A stretch of 64,000 bases of DNA from Agrococcus terreus (GTDB lineage: Bacteria > Actinomycetota > Actinomycetes > Actinomycetales > Microbacteriaceae), in contig NZ_BMLM01000001.1 in NCBI RefSeq assembly GCF_014645235.1, positions 806,001 to 870,000 of the forward strand. The letters are read 5' to 3'. Below, piece after piece: positions 18,018 to 26,398 of the stretch (positions within the stretch are counted from its first letter, which is position 1; each line of letters starts with the position of its first letter). The position numbers were made by a program, and so were the translations under genes. The notes under the pieces are model-generated. The model was not told the DNA's origin, did not search any database, and worked only from the letters and a program-made list of their open reading frames with translations.

Positions 18018-19286
18018 ATGCCCTCCGACATCCAGCCCGGTCAGATCGTCGAGCTCCAGATCGACAACGTCGCCCACGGCGGCCGCTTCGTCGGCCGGCA
18101 CGGCGCGACCGAGGACGAGCGGGGGCGCGTCGTGTTCGTGCCCGACACGATGCCGGGCGAGCGCGTGCGCGCGCAGATCGTCGACGTGAAGAAGTCGTTC
18201 GCCTCGGCCGTCGCGCTCGAGGTCGTCGAGGCCTCGCCCGACCGCGTCGAGCACGTGTGGCCCGAGGCGTCGATCGAGCGGGCGCCGCTCGAGCGCGCCG
18301 GCGGCGCCGAGCTCGGGCACATCCGCCTCGCCCGCCAGCGCGAGCTGAAGCAGCGGGTGCTCGAGGACGCGCTGCAGCGCACGGGCGGCATGACGCGCGA
18401 GGTGCGCGTGCGGCCGGCGCCCGGCGACGACGGGCGCGGCGGCCTCGGCTGGCGCACCCGCGTGCGCCTGCACGTCGACGACCGCGGGCGCCAGGGGCCG
18501 TTCGCGCCCCGCAGCCACGAGGTCGTGCCGGTCGCCTCGCTGCCGCTCGCGACTCGCGGCATCCAGCTCGCCGCCCAGCTCGACCAGCGGCTGCCGGGCG
18601 TCACCGCGGTCGACTACGTCGAGCGGTCCGACGGCGAGGTCGACGTGATCGCGTTCGAGGGCGAGCCCGACCGCGGCCGCTCCGACACGATCGTCGAGAC
18701 CGTCGGCGAGCGCGAGTTCCAGCTCGACCGTGCCGGCTTCTGGCAGGTGCACCGCGAGGCCCCCGCCGTGCTCACGGCGGCGGTGCGCCGCGCGATCGAC
18801 ACCGATCGCATCGACCCGGCCGGCTGGAGCCTCGACCTCTACGGCGGCGTCGGCCTCTTCGCCGCCACCATCGCCGAGGCGCTCGGCGACCGCACCCGCA
18901 TCACGAGCGTCGAGGCCGACGAGGTCGCGACCGACCACGCCGCCGAGAACCTCGCGGAGTGGCTGGGCGCGAGTGCCGAGACCGCGCGCGTCGACCGCTG
19001 GCTGCAGTCGCTCGCCGATCGCGCCAGCCGCGCCGAGCGGGAGCGCCTCGCGAGCGGCGTCGTCGTGCTCGATCCGCCGCGCGCGGGCGCCGGCCGCGAG
19101 GTCATCGAGCGGCTGGATGCGCTCCACCCCGCGCAGATCGTCTACGTCGCCTGCGACCCGGTCGCGCTCGCCCGCGACGCGAAGCTGCTCGTGGGGGCGG
19201 GCTGGGAGGTCGGGTCGCTCGAGGCGTTCGACCTGTTCCCGCACACCCACCACATGGAGGCGGTGGCCTCCTTCCGCAAGGCGTAG
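18018..19286 (+). CDS. TRAM-domain class I RNA (uracil-5-)-methyltransferase
   Basis: A TrmA/RumA-family m5U methyltransferase of 422 aa. It has an N-terminal TRAM domain (residues 1-60: GQIVELQIDNVAHGGRFVGR), a central domain, and a SAM-binding DLYGGVGLFA. The catalytic motifs are LDPPRAG and the nucleophile Cys in YVACDP, with HTHHMEAVASF at the C terminus. The iron-sulfur cysteine cluster of RlmD-type members is absent. The ATG at 18018 has GGGAGG upstream. The target uridine (tRNA or 23S rRNA) cannot be told from sequence. Its last 45 bases are repeated twice more downstream. Confidence 0.9.
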   Translation: MPSDIQPGQIVELQIDNVAHGGRFVGRHGATEDERGRVVFVPDTMPGERVRAQIVDVKKSFASAVALEVVEASPDRVEHVWPEASIERAPLERAGGAELGHIRLARQRELKQRVLEDALQRTGGMTREVRVRPAPGDDGRGGLGWRTRVRLHVDDRGRQGPFAPRSHEVVPVASLPLATRGIQLAAQLDQRLPGVTAVDYVERSDGEVDVIAFEGEPDRGRSDTIVETVGEREFQLDRAGFWQVHREAPAVLTAAVRRAIDTDRIDPAGWSLDLYGGVGLFAATIAEALGDRTRITSVEADEVATDHAAENLAEWLGASAETARVDRWLQSLADRASRAERERLASGVVVLDPPRAGAGREVIERLDALHPAQIVYVACDPVALARDAKLLVGAGWEVGSLEAFDLFPHTHHMEAVASFRKA

Positions 19287-19292
19287 CGGCTG

Positions 19293-19350
19293 CCGCGGCC
19301 CTGCGGGCCGCGGCGCTGGGGTCGCGGCGGAGGTCCGCAGGACCTCCGCC
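19293..19350 (+). terminator. Double hairpin, repeat unit 1
   Basis: Two hairpins follow the methyltransferase stop. CCGCGGCCC/GGGCCGCGG (19293-19313) has a TGC loop. GGCGGAGGTCC/GGACCTCCGCC (19326-19350) has a GCA loop and an 11-base perfect stem. Probable terminator of the gene. Confidence 0.65.
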
Positions 19351-19416
19351 CTCAGCTCCACCGCGCACACCCACCACGTGGAGGCGGTGGCCTCCTTCCG
19401 CAAGGCGTAGCGGCTG

Positions 19417-19460
19417 CCGCGGCCCTGCGGGCCGCGGCGGAGGTCCGCAGGACCTCCGCC
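19417..19460 (+). terminator. Double hairpin, repeat unit 2
   Basis: A second copy of the same pair of hairpins: 19417-19437, and 19436-19460 with the same 11-base stem. It arises from the tandem duplication. Confidence 0.6.
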
Positions 19461-19539
19461 CTCAGCTCCACCGCGCACACCCACCACATGGAGGCGGTGG
19501 CCTCCTTCCGCAAGGCGTAGCCTCCGTCGGTCGAGCCGC

Positions 19540-19652
19540 TCCGCCGCCGCAGGCGGCTGAGCGAGTCGAGACCACAGCGTGCCTCGCTGCTCGCAGCGCT
19601 GGTGGTCTCGAGACGCGGCCGGCTGCGCCGGCAGCTCCTCGACCAGCGGTGG
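19540..19652. repeat. Intergenic palindromic cluster (TCGAGACCAC type)
   Basis: A run of short inverted repeats. TCGAGACCAC (19566-19575) pairs with GTGGTCTCGA (19602-19611). GCCGGC-TGC-GCCGGC is at 19618-19632. GGTCGAG near 19529-19535 mirrors CTCGACC near 19638-19644. From memory, this pattern resembles dispersed intergenic repeats common in Microbacteriaceae. Together with the tandem repeats it fills the 380 bases between the methyltransferase and monooxygenase genes. Confidence 0.65.
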
Positions 19653-19666
19653 GGCGGAAGAGGGCG

Positions 19667-20806
19667 CTACGCCCGCGTCGTCACGCCGCCCGCCGCGCGC
19701 GCCACGAGCTGCGTGACGCCCGGCACCGCCGTCGCCCGCCACAGCGCCCGCTGCGCCTCGAGCTCCACGCGCGTCGCCGGCGCGAACGCCGCCGCAGCCC
19801 GCCGACCGCGCGCCTGCTCCCGCTCGACCACCGGCCGCCAGTCGCGCTCGAACGCCTCGAGCCCCGCCCGCACGTCGCTCGGGTGCCGCGCGTACGCGAG
19901 CTCCTCCGCGAGCCGCGCCGCCCCCGCGAGCGCGAGCGACGCGCCCTGCCCCGCCACGAGCGACACCGCCGCGCAGGCGTCGCCCAGTAGCACCGTGCGC
20001 CCGCGCACCCACGGCGCCACCTCGGTCTGCGCGACCCGGTCGACGTAGGGGGCGCGGATCGCGCGCACCGCGCGGCGGCCGAGCACGCCCATCCCGGCGA
20101 TCGCTCCGCGCGCCTCCGACGCGGGCACGCCCCGCAGCACGGCGAGGCCCGACACCTCCGTCGCGCCCAGCGGCGCCACGAGCAGCTGCCTGCCGAGCTC
20201 CACCTGCGTCGCGACGCGTCCGCCGAGATCGGCCGCCAGCTGCGGATCCTCGCCGATCCACGCGACGGCGAGCAGGTCGGCGACCGGCCGCACCGCATCC
20301 GCATCTGCGCCCCACAGCAGCCGTCGCACACGCGAGCCGATGCCGTCGGCGCCCACGAGCACGTCGCCCTCGAGCCGCTCGCCGTCGGAGAGCAGGGCGG
20401 TGATGCGCTCGCCGTCGTCGTGCACCGTCTCGATCTGCGCCCCGTGCCGCACGCGCACCGCCTCGGGCAGCGACTCCTCGAGCGCCTCGACGAGCTGCGG
20501 GCGCAGCACCGTGAGCCAGCGGCCGCCGACCGCGCCGCCCAGCGCCCCGATCGGCACGCGCCCGCGCACTCGGCCCGCGGCGTCGACGGCGCGCAGTTCG
20601 GCGAACGACTCCGCCCGCGCCTCGATCGCGGCGAGCACGCCGAGCTCCTCGGCGGCGTCGTGCCCGAGGCCCCAGAGGTCCACGAGGTAGCCTGCCGCGC
20701 GGGGCGACGCCGCCCGCTCCACGACCTCGACGGTCCAGCCGTCCCGCCCGAGGCGCCCGGCGAGCGCGAGGCCCGCGACCCCTGCTCCCGAGACGATCGC
20801 GTGCAT
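19667..20806 (-). CDS. FAD-dependent monooxygenase
   Basis: A 379-residue class A flavin monooxygenase (PHBH/UbiH-like fold). It has the dinucleotide-binding GAGVAGLALAG at 8-18, the DG motif VLVGADGIGSRVR, and the FAD ribityl-binding GDACAAVSL. Such enzymes hydroxylate aromatic or polyketide substrates with NAD(P)H; the substrate cannot be told. TAGCGT ends six bases before the ATG, so it has its own leaderless-type promoter. It follows topoisomerase IB with 71 bases between. Confidence 0.9.
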   Translation of the reverse strand: MHAIVSGAGVAGLALAGRLGRDGWTVEVVERAASPRAAGYLVDLWGLGHDAAEELGVLAAIEARAESFAELRAVDAAGRVRGRVPIGALGGAVGGRWLTVLRPQLVEALEESLPEAVRVRHGAQIETVHDDGERITALLSDGERLEGDVLVGADGIGSRVRRLLWGADADAVRPVADLLAVAWIGEDPQLAADLGGRVATQVELGRQLLVAPLGATEVSGLAVLRGVPASEARGAIAGMGVLGRRAVRAIRAPYVDRVAQTEVAPWVRGRTVLLGDACAAVSLVAGQGASLALAGAARLAEELAYARHPSDVRAGLEAFERDWRPVVEREQARGRRAAAAFAPATRVELEAQRALWRATAVPGVTQLVARAAGGVTTRA

Positions 20807-20812
20807 GCCGCG

Positions 20813-20818
20813 ACGCTA
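20813..20818 (-). promoter_or_regulatory. -10 hexamer of a leaderless promoter (monooxygenase)
   Basis: TAGCGT on the minus strand, six bases before the monooxygenase ATG at 20806. Confidence 0.5.
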
Positions 20819-20877
20819 TCCGGCCTCGCTGGGCACCGACCGCACGGCGCGCCCGCCCGGTCGCGGCCCCCAGCCGC

Positions 20878-21840
20878 TCAGCGCAGCAGGTCGAGCAGCG
20901 CCCGCTCGCGCGCGCCCTTGAGCGCGATCGTCTCGCCCGCCTCGAAGCGCTCGAAGACCTCCGGATCGATGTACGACGACTTCGCGACCGTCGGCGTGTT
21001 GCCGAGCGCCTCCGCAGCCTCGTCGATCGCGGCCTTGATCGCGCGCTTCCGCTCGGCCGCCGTGCCCACCTCCCGCGCCCGCGCGAGCGCGACCGCCGCC
21101 ACGATCGTGCCGTGCAGCGTGCGGAAGTCCTTCGCGGTGAACTCGCCGCCCGTCGCCTCCTTGACCGCCGCGTTCAGCGACGCGTCGCGGAGCGGGTGGG
21201 CGCCCTCGTCGTCGCGCCACGCGAGCAGCCGGGAGCGGCCCGAGCGGCCCGCCTTGAGGTCCTCGACGCAGCGCGCGAGCGGGCCGTCGTCGATCGTGGT
21301 GTCGAAGCGCTGGCCCGACTTCGCGGGGAACTTCAGCCGGATGGTGTCGTCCGTGACCGTCGCGTGCCGGCACAGCAGCGTCATGAGCCCGTGCGAGCCG
21401 TTCGCCTCGGCGTACGCGTCGCCGCCCGCGCGGATCGCGACGAGGTCGAGCATCCGCAGCGCCGCCGCGAGCACCCGTTCGCGCGGCAGGCCCTCGAGCG
21501 AGAGGTCGCGGGTGACGCGCCGCCGCATCGCGGGCAGCGCCTCCGCGAGGTCGAGCGCCCGCTCGTGCTTCATCCGGTCGCGGCGCTCGCGCCACTCGGG
21601 GTGGTAGCGGTACTGCGTGCGGCCCGCGTCGTCGACGCCGATCACCTGGATGTGCGCGCGCTCGTCGGCGGCGATCCACACGTCGCGCCATGCCGGCGGG
21701 ATGGCGAGCGACTGCGCGCGCTCGCGGTCGGCCGCGGAGACGGGCCTCCCGCTGTCGTGCCGGAACGACCAGCCCGAGCCCGCCCTCCGACGACGGATGC
21801 CGGGATCGTCGTTCGGATGCGCGCGCCGCAGTCTCGCCAT
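20878..21840 (-). CDS. DNA topoisomerase IB (poxvirus type)
   Basis: Relaxes supercoils by transient 3'-phosphotyrosine cleavage. At 320 aa it is the compact bacterial/poxvirus form. The N-terminal DNA-binding part contains the RYHPEWRERRDRMK block. The catalytic part contains the Arg of MLDLVAIRAGGDAY, the Lys of RLKFPAKSG, KDFRTLHGT, and the nucleophile Tyr290 in SSYIDPEVF; the usual SYIHP has Asp for His. The residues needed for catalysis appear present. It has its own -10 (TAGCAT) and lies 42 bases after the carboxylase epsilon gene. Confidence 0.93.
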   Translation of the reverse strand: MARLRRAHPNDDPGIRRRRAGSGWSFRHDSGRPVSAADRERAQSLAIPPAWRDVWIAADERAHIQVIGVDDAGRTQYRYHPEWRERRDRMKHERALDLAEALPAMRRRVTRDLSLEGLPRERVLAAALRMLDLVAIRAGGDAYAEANGSHGLMTLLCRHATVTDDTIRLKFPAKSGQRFDTTIDDGPLARCVEDLKAGRSGRSRLLAWRDDEGAHPLRDASLNAAVKEATGGEFTAKDFRTLHGTIVAAVALARAREVGTAAERKRAIKAAIDEAAEALGNTPTVAKSSYIDPEVFERFEAGETIALKGARERALLDLLR

Positions 21841-21847
21841 GGGCGCG

Positions 21848-21853
21848 ATGCTA
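21848..21853 (-). promoter_or_regulatory. -10 hexamer of a leaderless promoter (topoisomerase IB)
   Basis: TAGCAT on the minus strand, ending seven bases before the ATG at 21840. Confidence 0.55.
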
Positions 21854-21882
21854 GCCGCGGCCGGGGGGCAGGAGGCTGAGCG

Positions 21883-22101
21883 TCAGGCGCGCTTCCAGCG
21901 GTGCCCGGTGGGCGTGCGCGACCGCGCCTGCCACTCCGACTCCGTGTCGAGCACGGTGCGGTGCTTCGTCTCGGCCCACTCGTCGGCCATGCCGGTGAGC
22001 ACGGCCTCGACGGCGGCGCGCTCCTCCGGCGTGGGGGAGCCGCTGACGACCTGCATGATCGGCTGGTCGTCGCGCGGCTCGCTCGCGGTCGGGTCGACCA
22101 T
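21883..22101 (-). CDS. Acyl-CoA carboxylase epsilon subunit
   Basis: A 72-residue epsilon subunit of the actinobacterial biotin-dependent carboxylase. It stabilises the alpha-beta assembly and raises activity; no catalysis of its own is known. Seen are a Pro/Asp-rich N terminus, then the VVSGSPTPEERAAVEAVL helix typical of AccE/PccE, and a W-rich basic tail. Its ATG overlaps the last base of the beta-subunit stop (TGATG), so it is translationally coupled to that gene. Confidence 0.9.
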   Translation of the reverse strand: MVDPTASEPRDDQPIMQVVSGSPTPEERAAVEAVLTGMADEWAETKHRTVLDTESEWQARSRTPTGHRWKRA

Positions 22102-23702
22102 CAGAGCGGGATGTTCCCGTGCTTGCGCTCGGGGCGCTGCACGCGCTTCGTGCGCAGGGCGCGGAACGCGCGGGTGACGGCCACGCGGGTCTCGGCCGGC
22201 TCGATGATGCCGTCGAGCTCGCCGCGCTCGGCCGCGAGGAACGGGGAGGCCACGTTGTACGTGTACTCGCTCGCGAGGCGCGAGCGCACCTCCGCCACGT
22301 CGTGCCCGTCGGCCTCCGCCTGCTTGATCTCGTTGCGGTAGAGGATGTTCACGGCGCCCTGGCCGCCCATCACCGCGATCTCGGCCGACGGCCACGCGAT
22401 GTTGATGTCGGCGCCGAGCTGCTTCGAGCCCATGACGATGTACGCGCCGCCGTAGGCCTTGCGCGTGATGACCGTCACCATCGGCACGGTCGCCTCGGCG
22501 TACGCGTACAGCAGCTTCGCGCCGCGGCGGATGACGCCCGACCACTCCTGGTCGGTGCCGGGCAGGTAGCCGGGCACGTCGACGACCGTGAGGATCGGGA
22601 TCGAGAAGGAGTCGCAGAAGCGCACGAAGCGGGCGGCCTTCTCGCCGGCCTCGATGTTCAGCGTGCCCGCCATCTGCTTGGGCTGGTTCGCGATGACGCC
22701 GATCGTGCGGCCCTCGAGCCGGCCGAACCCGATGACGATGTTCGGCGCGTAGAGCGGCTGCACCTCGAGGAACTCGCGGTCGTCCATGAGCGTCTCGATG
22801 ATCGTCAGCACGTCGTACGGCTGGTTCGGCGAGTCGGGGATGACCGTGTTGAGGCGGCGGTCCGCGTCGTTGACGACGCGCTCGGCCGTGTGGTCGTACG
22901 CCGGCACCTCCGACTGGTTGTTGTCCGGGAGGTACGCGAGCAGGGCGCGCACGTAGTCGAGCGCGTCGTCCTCGTCGGCGGCCAGGTAGTGGCTCACGCC
23001 CGAGACGGTGTTGTGGGTGCGGCCGCCGCCGAGGTCCTCGAAGCCGACCTCCTCGCCCGTGACCGTCTTGATGACGTCGGGGCCGGTGACGAACATGTGG
23101 CTCGACTTGTCGACCATGACGACGAAGTCGGTGAGCGCGGGGGAGTAGACGGCGCCGCCGGCGGCCGGGCCCATCACGATCGAGATCTGCGGGATGACGC
23201 CCGAGGCGGCCGTGTTGCGGCGGAAGATCTCGCCGTACTTGCCGAGCGCGACCACGCCCTCCTGGATGCGCGCGCCGCCCGAGTCGAGCATGCCGACGAT
23301 GGGCACGCCCACCTTCATCGCGTAGTCCTGGATCTTGATGATCTTCTCGCCGGCGACCTCGCCGAGCGAGCCGCCGAACGTGGTGAAGTCCTGCGCGAAG
23401 ACGGCGACGCGGCGGCCGTGGACCGTACCGATGCCCGTGACGACGGCGTCGCCGTAGGGGCGGTTGCGCTCCATGCCGAACGCGGTCGTGCGGTGGCGCA
23501 CGTAGGCGTCGAACTCGACGAACGAGCCCTGGTCGACGAACTGCTCGATGCGCTCGCGGGCGGTCTTCTTGCCCTTCGCGCCCTGCTTCTCGCGGGCCTT
23601 CTGCTCCTTGTCGGTCACCGCCTCGCGGTGTCGGTCACGGAGGTCGTCGATGCGGGAGGCCGTCGTCGACAGGGGTGCGGCAGCGGTCGTCTCGTCGGTC
23701 AC
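22101..23702 (-). CDS. Acyl-CoA (propionyl/acetyl-CoA) carboxylase beta subunit
   Basis: The 533-residue carboxyltransferase that moves CO2 from biotin to acyl-CoA, giving malonyl- or methylmalonyl-CoA. There are two crotonase-like halves. The N half has GMLDSGGARIQEGV and GPAAGGAVYSPALTDF. The C half has VDVPGYLPGTDQEW and RKAYGGAYIVMGSK. The oxyanion glycines of both halves are intact. GTG 23702 is chosen because TAGAGT ends seven bases upstream; the in-frame GTG at 23711 sits against that box. The next gene on the same strand is the epsilon subunit, and birA is divergent. Confidence 0.95.
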   Translation of the reverse strand: MTDETTAAAPLSTTASRIDDLRDRHREAVTDKEQKAREKQGAKGKKTARERIEQFVDQGSFVEFDAYVRHRTTAFGMERNRPYGDAVVTGIGTVHGRRVAVFAQDFTTFGGSLGEVAGEKIIKIQDYAMKVGVPIVGMLDSGGARIQEGVVALGKYGEIFRRNTAASGVIPQISIVMGPAAGGAVYSPALTDFVVMVDKSSHMFVTGPDVIKTVTGEEVGFEDLGGGRTHNTVSGVSHYLAADEDDALDYVRALLAYLPDNNQSEVPAYDHTAERVVNDADRRLNTVIPDSPNQPYDVLTIIETLMDDREFLEVQPLYAPNIVIGFGRLEGRTIGVIANQPKQMAGTLNIEAGEKAARFVRFCDSFSIPILTVVDVPGYLPGTDQEWSGVIRRGAKLLYAYAEATVPMVTVITRKAYGGAYIVMGSKQLGADINIAWPSAEIAVMGGQGAVNILYRNEIKQAEADGHDVAEVRSRLASEYTYNVASPFLAAERGELDGIIEPAETRVAVTRAFRALRTKRVQRPERKHGNIPL

Positions 23703-23709
23703 GGATGCC

Positions 23710-23715
23710 ACTCTA
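23710..23715 (-). promoter_or_regulatory. -10 hexamer of a leaderless promoter (carboxylase beta)
   Basis: TAGAGT on the minus strand, seven bases before the GTG at 23702; it decides the start. Confidence 0.55.
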
Positions 23716-23817
23716 GACGCCGCCCCATGCACGGCCTTTGTGGACTGCCACAGCGTCATCCCCGCATCCGTAGGCGGAGCTCTCCAGTCCCGCCGTGCCG
23801 CGTCGCGGCCCGCGGCC

Positions 23818-23823
23818 TAGGCT
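23818..23823 (+). promoter_or_regulatory. -10 hexamer of a leaderless promoter (birA)
   Basis: TAGGCT ends six bases before the birA ATG at 23830. GGGGG lies between but is too close to serve as a ribosome-binding site. Confidence 0.55.
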
Positions 23824-23829
23824 GGGGGC

Positions 23830-24555
23830 ATGCTCTTCCCCGGTGCCGCGCGGGTCTCGACCGTCGTCGAGCTCGGCACCGTCGGCTCGACGTTCGACGC
23901 CGTCGACGACCGCGCCGAGCACCTCACCGCGTGGGCGACGCTCGACCAGCGCGCCGGCCGCGGCCGGCTCGGCCGCGAGTGGGTGTCGCCCGCCGGCAAG
24001 TGCCTCGCCGCCACCGTGCTCGTGCGCACGAAGCGCCTCTCGGAGGACGCGATCGGCTGGCTCCCGCTCGCCGCGGGCCTCGCGCTCGCCGACGCGCTCG
24101 ACCCGCTCGTCGCCGACCGCGCGCGCCTGAAGTGGCCCAACGACGTCCTCGTCGACGGGCGCAAGGTCGCCGGGATCCTCTGCGAGCGGCGCTCGACGGG
24201 CGTCGCCGTCGGCTTCGGCGTCAACCTCACCCTCACCGAGGCGGAGCTGCCGACGGATGCGTCGACCTCGCTCACGATCGAGGGCGCCGACGCCACCGCG
24301 CCCGTGCTCGCCGACTGCGTGCTGGCCCACGTCATCCGCTCGCTCGACGACCTGCTGCCGGCGCTCGGCACCGAGCCGCTGCGCGCCGCCGTCGCGGCGA
24401 GCCTCGACACGATCGGGCGCGACGTGCGCGTGCTGCTGCCCGCCGGCGAGCTGCGGGGGCGCGCGGTCGGGCTCGGGTCGCACGGCGAGCTGCAGGTCGA
24501 CGACGGGAGCGGGATCGTCGACGTGCGGGCCGGTGACGTCGTCCACGTGCGCTGA
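23830..24555 (+). CDS. birA: Biotin-[acetyl-CoA carboxylase] ligase
   Basis: Attaches biotin to the BCCP lysine of the carboxylase via biotinyl-AMP. The 241 residues form the monofunctional class, with no N-terminal helix-turn-helix, so it is not a repressor. Motifs are GSTFDAV, GRGRLGREWVSP (adenylate loop), the catalytic Lys in LKWPNDV, GRKVAGIL, and the C-terminal SH3-like beta barrel (GRAVGLGSHGEL). It is divergent from the carboxylase beta gene, an arrangement that places ligase and substrate genes together. Confidence 0.95.
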   Translation: MLFPGAARVSTVVELGTVGSTFDAVDDRAEHLTAWATLDQRAGRGRLGREWVSPAGKCLAATVLVRTKRLSEDAIGWLPLAAGLALADALDPLVADRARLKWPNDVLVDGRKVAGILCERRSTGVAVGFGVNLTLTEAELPTDASTSLTIEGADATAPVLADCVLAHVIRSLDDLLPALGTEPLRAAVAASLDTIGRDVRVLLPAGELRGRAVGLGSHGELQVDDGSGIVDVRAGDVVHVR

Positions 24556-24572
24556 TCGGGCAGAATCGACGG

Positions 24573-25049
24573 GTGCCAGCCGTCGACGAGCGCGTGATCG
24601 CGCGCATGCGACCGCACGCGCGCGTCCTGGTGCTCCCGGTGCTCGTGCTGTGGGGGTCGCTCGGCCTGGCGACGCTGCTCGTCGACCGCGTCGACTGGCC
24701 GCTGTGGAACGTCGCGGTGCTCACGGTCGCGGGGATCGTCGTGGTGCTGCTCACGATCGTGCCGACGCTCGCGTGGCTGTCGCGCGGCTTCACCTTCACG
24801 ACGGAGCGGGTGGTGACGAGGTCGAGCTTCGGCGGCACGCGGCGCGAGACGATGCTCGCGCGCGTGCACGACGTGACGGTGCGGCGGCGCGGCATGCAGG
24901 CGCTGTTCGGCGCCGGCGACGTGCTGCTCTCGACGGGCGGCGACCGCGCGGTCGTGCTCTCGGACGTGCCGCACGCCTCCCTCGTGCAGCGCATGCTCTC
25001 GGAGCAGCTGGGCTCGCGCGGGCGCGCGCTGCCCGAGACCGAGGCGTGA
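24573..25049 (+). CDS. PH (bPH2/DUF304) domain membrane protein
   Basis: A 158-residue protein: two membrane helices (about 18-36 and 48-68), then a bacterial PH domain with the typical FTFTTERVVTRSSFGG opening and LARVHDVTVRRRGMQALFGAGDVLL block. The function of the family is unknown. It recurs between birA and purK in actinobacteria. GTG 24573 lies six bases after a CAGAAT box. About 90 bases separate it from purK. Confidence 0.85.
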   Translation: MPAVDERVIARMRPHARVLVLPVLVLWGSLGLATLLVDRVDWPLWNVAVLTVAGIVVVLLTIVPTLAWLSRGFTFTTERVVTRSSFGGTRRETMLARVHDVTVRRRGMQALFGAGDVLLSTGGDRAVVLSDVPHASLVQRMLSEQLGSRGRALPETEA

Positions 25050-25137
25050 CGCCCGCCCGGCGGGCGACGACGGATGCGCGCGCGGCGACGCGCGGGAGGG
25101 CAGGATCGATGGACGTGGAGACGAAGGAGGCGGCGGC

Positions 25138-26259
25138 ATGATCGTCGGCGTGGTGGGCGGCGGACAGCTGGCCCGGATGATGATCCCCGCAGCGGTCGAG
25201 CTCGGCATCGAGCTGCGCGTGCTCGCGGAGGGCGAGGGGATGTCGGCCTCGCTCGCGGCCACGGCGGTCGGCGACTACCGCGACGCGGCGACGGTGCTCG
25301 CGTTCGCCGAGGGCGTCGACGTCGTCACCTTCGACCACGAGCACGTGCCGCAGGCGGTGCTGCGCGCGCTCGTCGAGGCCGGCCACGCCGTGCACCCCGG
25401 GCCCGATGCGCTCCGCTTCGCGCAGGACAAGCGCGAGATGCGTGCCCGGATGGCCGAGCTCGGCGCGCCGCAGCCCGACTGGGCTCCGGTCGACTCGGCC
25501 GACGACCTCGCCGCGTTCCTCGCCGACCACGGCGGCGTCGGCGTCGTGAAGACCGCGACGGGCGGCTACGACGGCAAGGGCGTGCGCGTCGTCCGCTCGG
25601 TCGAGGATGCGGCCGACTGGCTCGAGGGCGCCGCCGCGGGAGGACCGCGCCTGCTCGTCGAGGAGCTCGTCGACTTCCGCCGCGAGCTCGCGCAGCTCGT
25701 CGCCCGCCGACCCTCGGGCGAGGCGGTCGTCTGGCCGCTCGTGCAGACCGTGCAGCGCGACTCGATCTGCGCCGAGGTGCTCGCGCCCGCGCCCGACGCG
25801 GCCCGCATCCAGCCCGTCGTCGACGACATCGCCCGCCAGGTGGCCGAGGGCCTCGGCGTGACCGGCGTCCTCGCGGTCGAGCTGTTCGAGACGACCGACG
25901 GCCGCGTGCTCGTGAACGAGCTCGCCATGCGGCCGCACAACTCGGGCCACTGGTCGATCGACGGAGCGATCACGAGCCAGTTCGAGCAGCACCTGCGGGC
26001 CGTGCTCGACCTGCCGCTCGGCTCGACGGCGCTCGTCGCGCCCGCGAGCGTCATGGTGAACGTGATCGGCGGGCCCGCCTCGGGCGCCATGGCCGACCGG
26101 TACGCCGGCGCGCTCGCCGCGCATCCCGACGTCAAGGTGCACTCGTACGCGAAGTCGACGCGCGCCGGCCGCAAGGTCGGGCACGTGACGGCGATCGGCG
26201 ACGACCTCGACGAGGTCGCGTACCGCGCCCGCGCGGCGGCCGCGCACTTCGACGCCTGA
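25138..26259 (+). CDS. purK: 5-(carboxyamino)imidazole ribonucleotide synthase
   Basis: ATP- and bicarbonate-dependent carboxylation of AIR to N5-CAIR in purine synthesis. The 373-residue ATP-grasp enzyme has GGGQLARMM at the N terminus, VKTATGGYDGKG for the ATP loop, and the metal/ATP-binding segments ELFE and VNELAMRPHNSGHW. A strong AAGGAGG precedes the ATG. Its partner purE, normally adjacent in actinobacteria, is 1.5 kb downstream because an oppositely oriented nuclease-like gene lies between them. Confidence 0.95.
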   Translation: MIVGVVGGGQLARMMIPAAVELGIELRVLAEGEGMSASLAATAVGDYRDAATVLAFAEGVDVVTFDHEHVPQAVLRALVEAGHAVHPGPDALRFAQDKREMRARMAELGAPQPDWAPVDSADDLAAFLADHGGVGVVKTATGGYDGKGVRVVRSVEDAADWLEGAAAGGPRLLVEELVDFRRELAQLVARRPSGEAVVWPLVQTVQRDSICAEVLAPAPDAARIQPVVDDIARQVAEGLGVTGVLAVELFETTDGRVLVNELAMRPHNSGHWSIDGAITSQFEQHLRAVLDLPLGSTALVAPASVMVNVIGGPASGAMADRYAGALAAHPDVKVHSYAKSTRAGRKVGHVTAIGDDLDEVAYRARAAAAHFDA

Positions 26260-26307
26260 GGCGGTCGCGCAGCCAACCGGCCCTGCGAGTCCCTGCCCGT
26301 CGGATGC

Positions 26308-26362
26308 GTGTGGTCACAGAGCGCCCTCGTCGCGCCCCTACAGGGGCGTTCTCTGACCACAC
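26308..26362. repeat. Palindrome, family B copy 1
   Basis: GTGTGGTCA (26308-26316) and TGACCACAC (26354-26362) form the ends. An inner hairpin CGCCCC/GGGGCG sits at 26333-26348. It lies just after the purK stop. Confidence 0.85.
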
Positions 26363-26398
26363 CGCCACCCGCGTAGCGCTGCATCGCGGCCGGCGGAT

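Larger units (their letters stand above)
19241..19520 (+). repeat. Three tandem copies of the methyltransferase 3' end
   Basis: The segment starting GCACACCCACCAC and ending at the TAG stop (45-46 bases) occurs at 19241-19286, 19365-19410 and 19475-19520. The DNA between copies is also repeated. Periods are 124 and 110 bases, the difference being a 14-base insertion near 19315-19328. The copies differ by single bases (CATG/CGTG). The second and third copies keep the end of the reading frame with stop codon but have no start, so they are pseudogene-like tails. Confidence 0.9.

Noticed and set aside
19241-19520. CRISPR-like array
   Set aside because: Only three units, unequal spacing (124 and 110 bases), the intervening DNA is itself repeated, and the unit is the end of a coding gene. 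No cas genes nearby.
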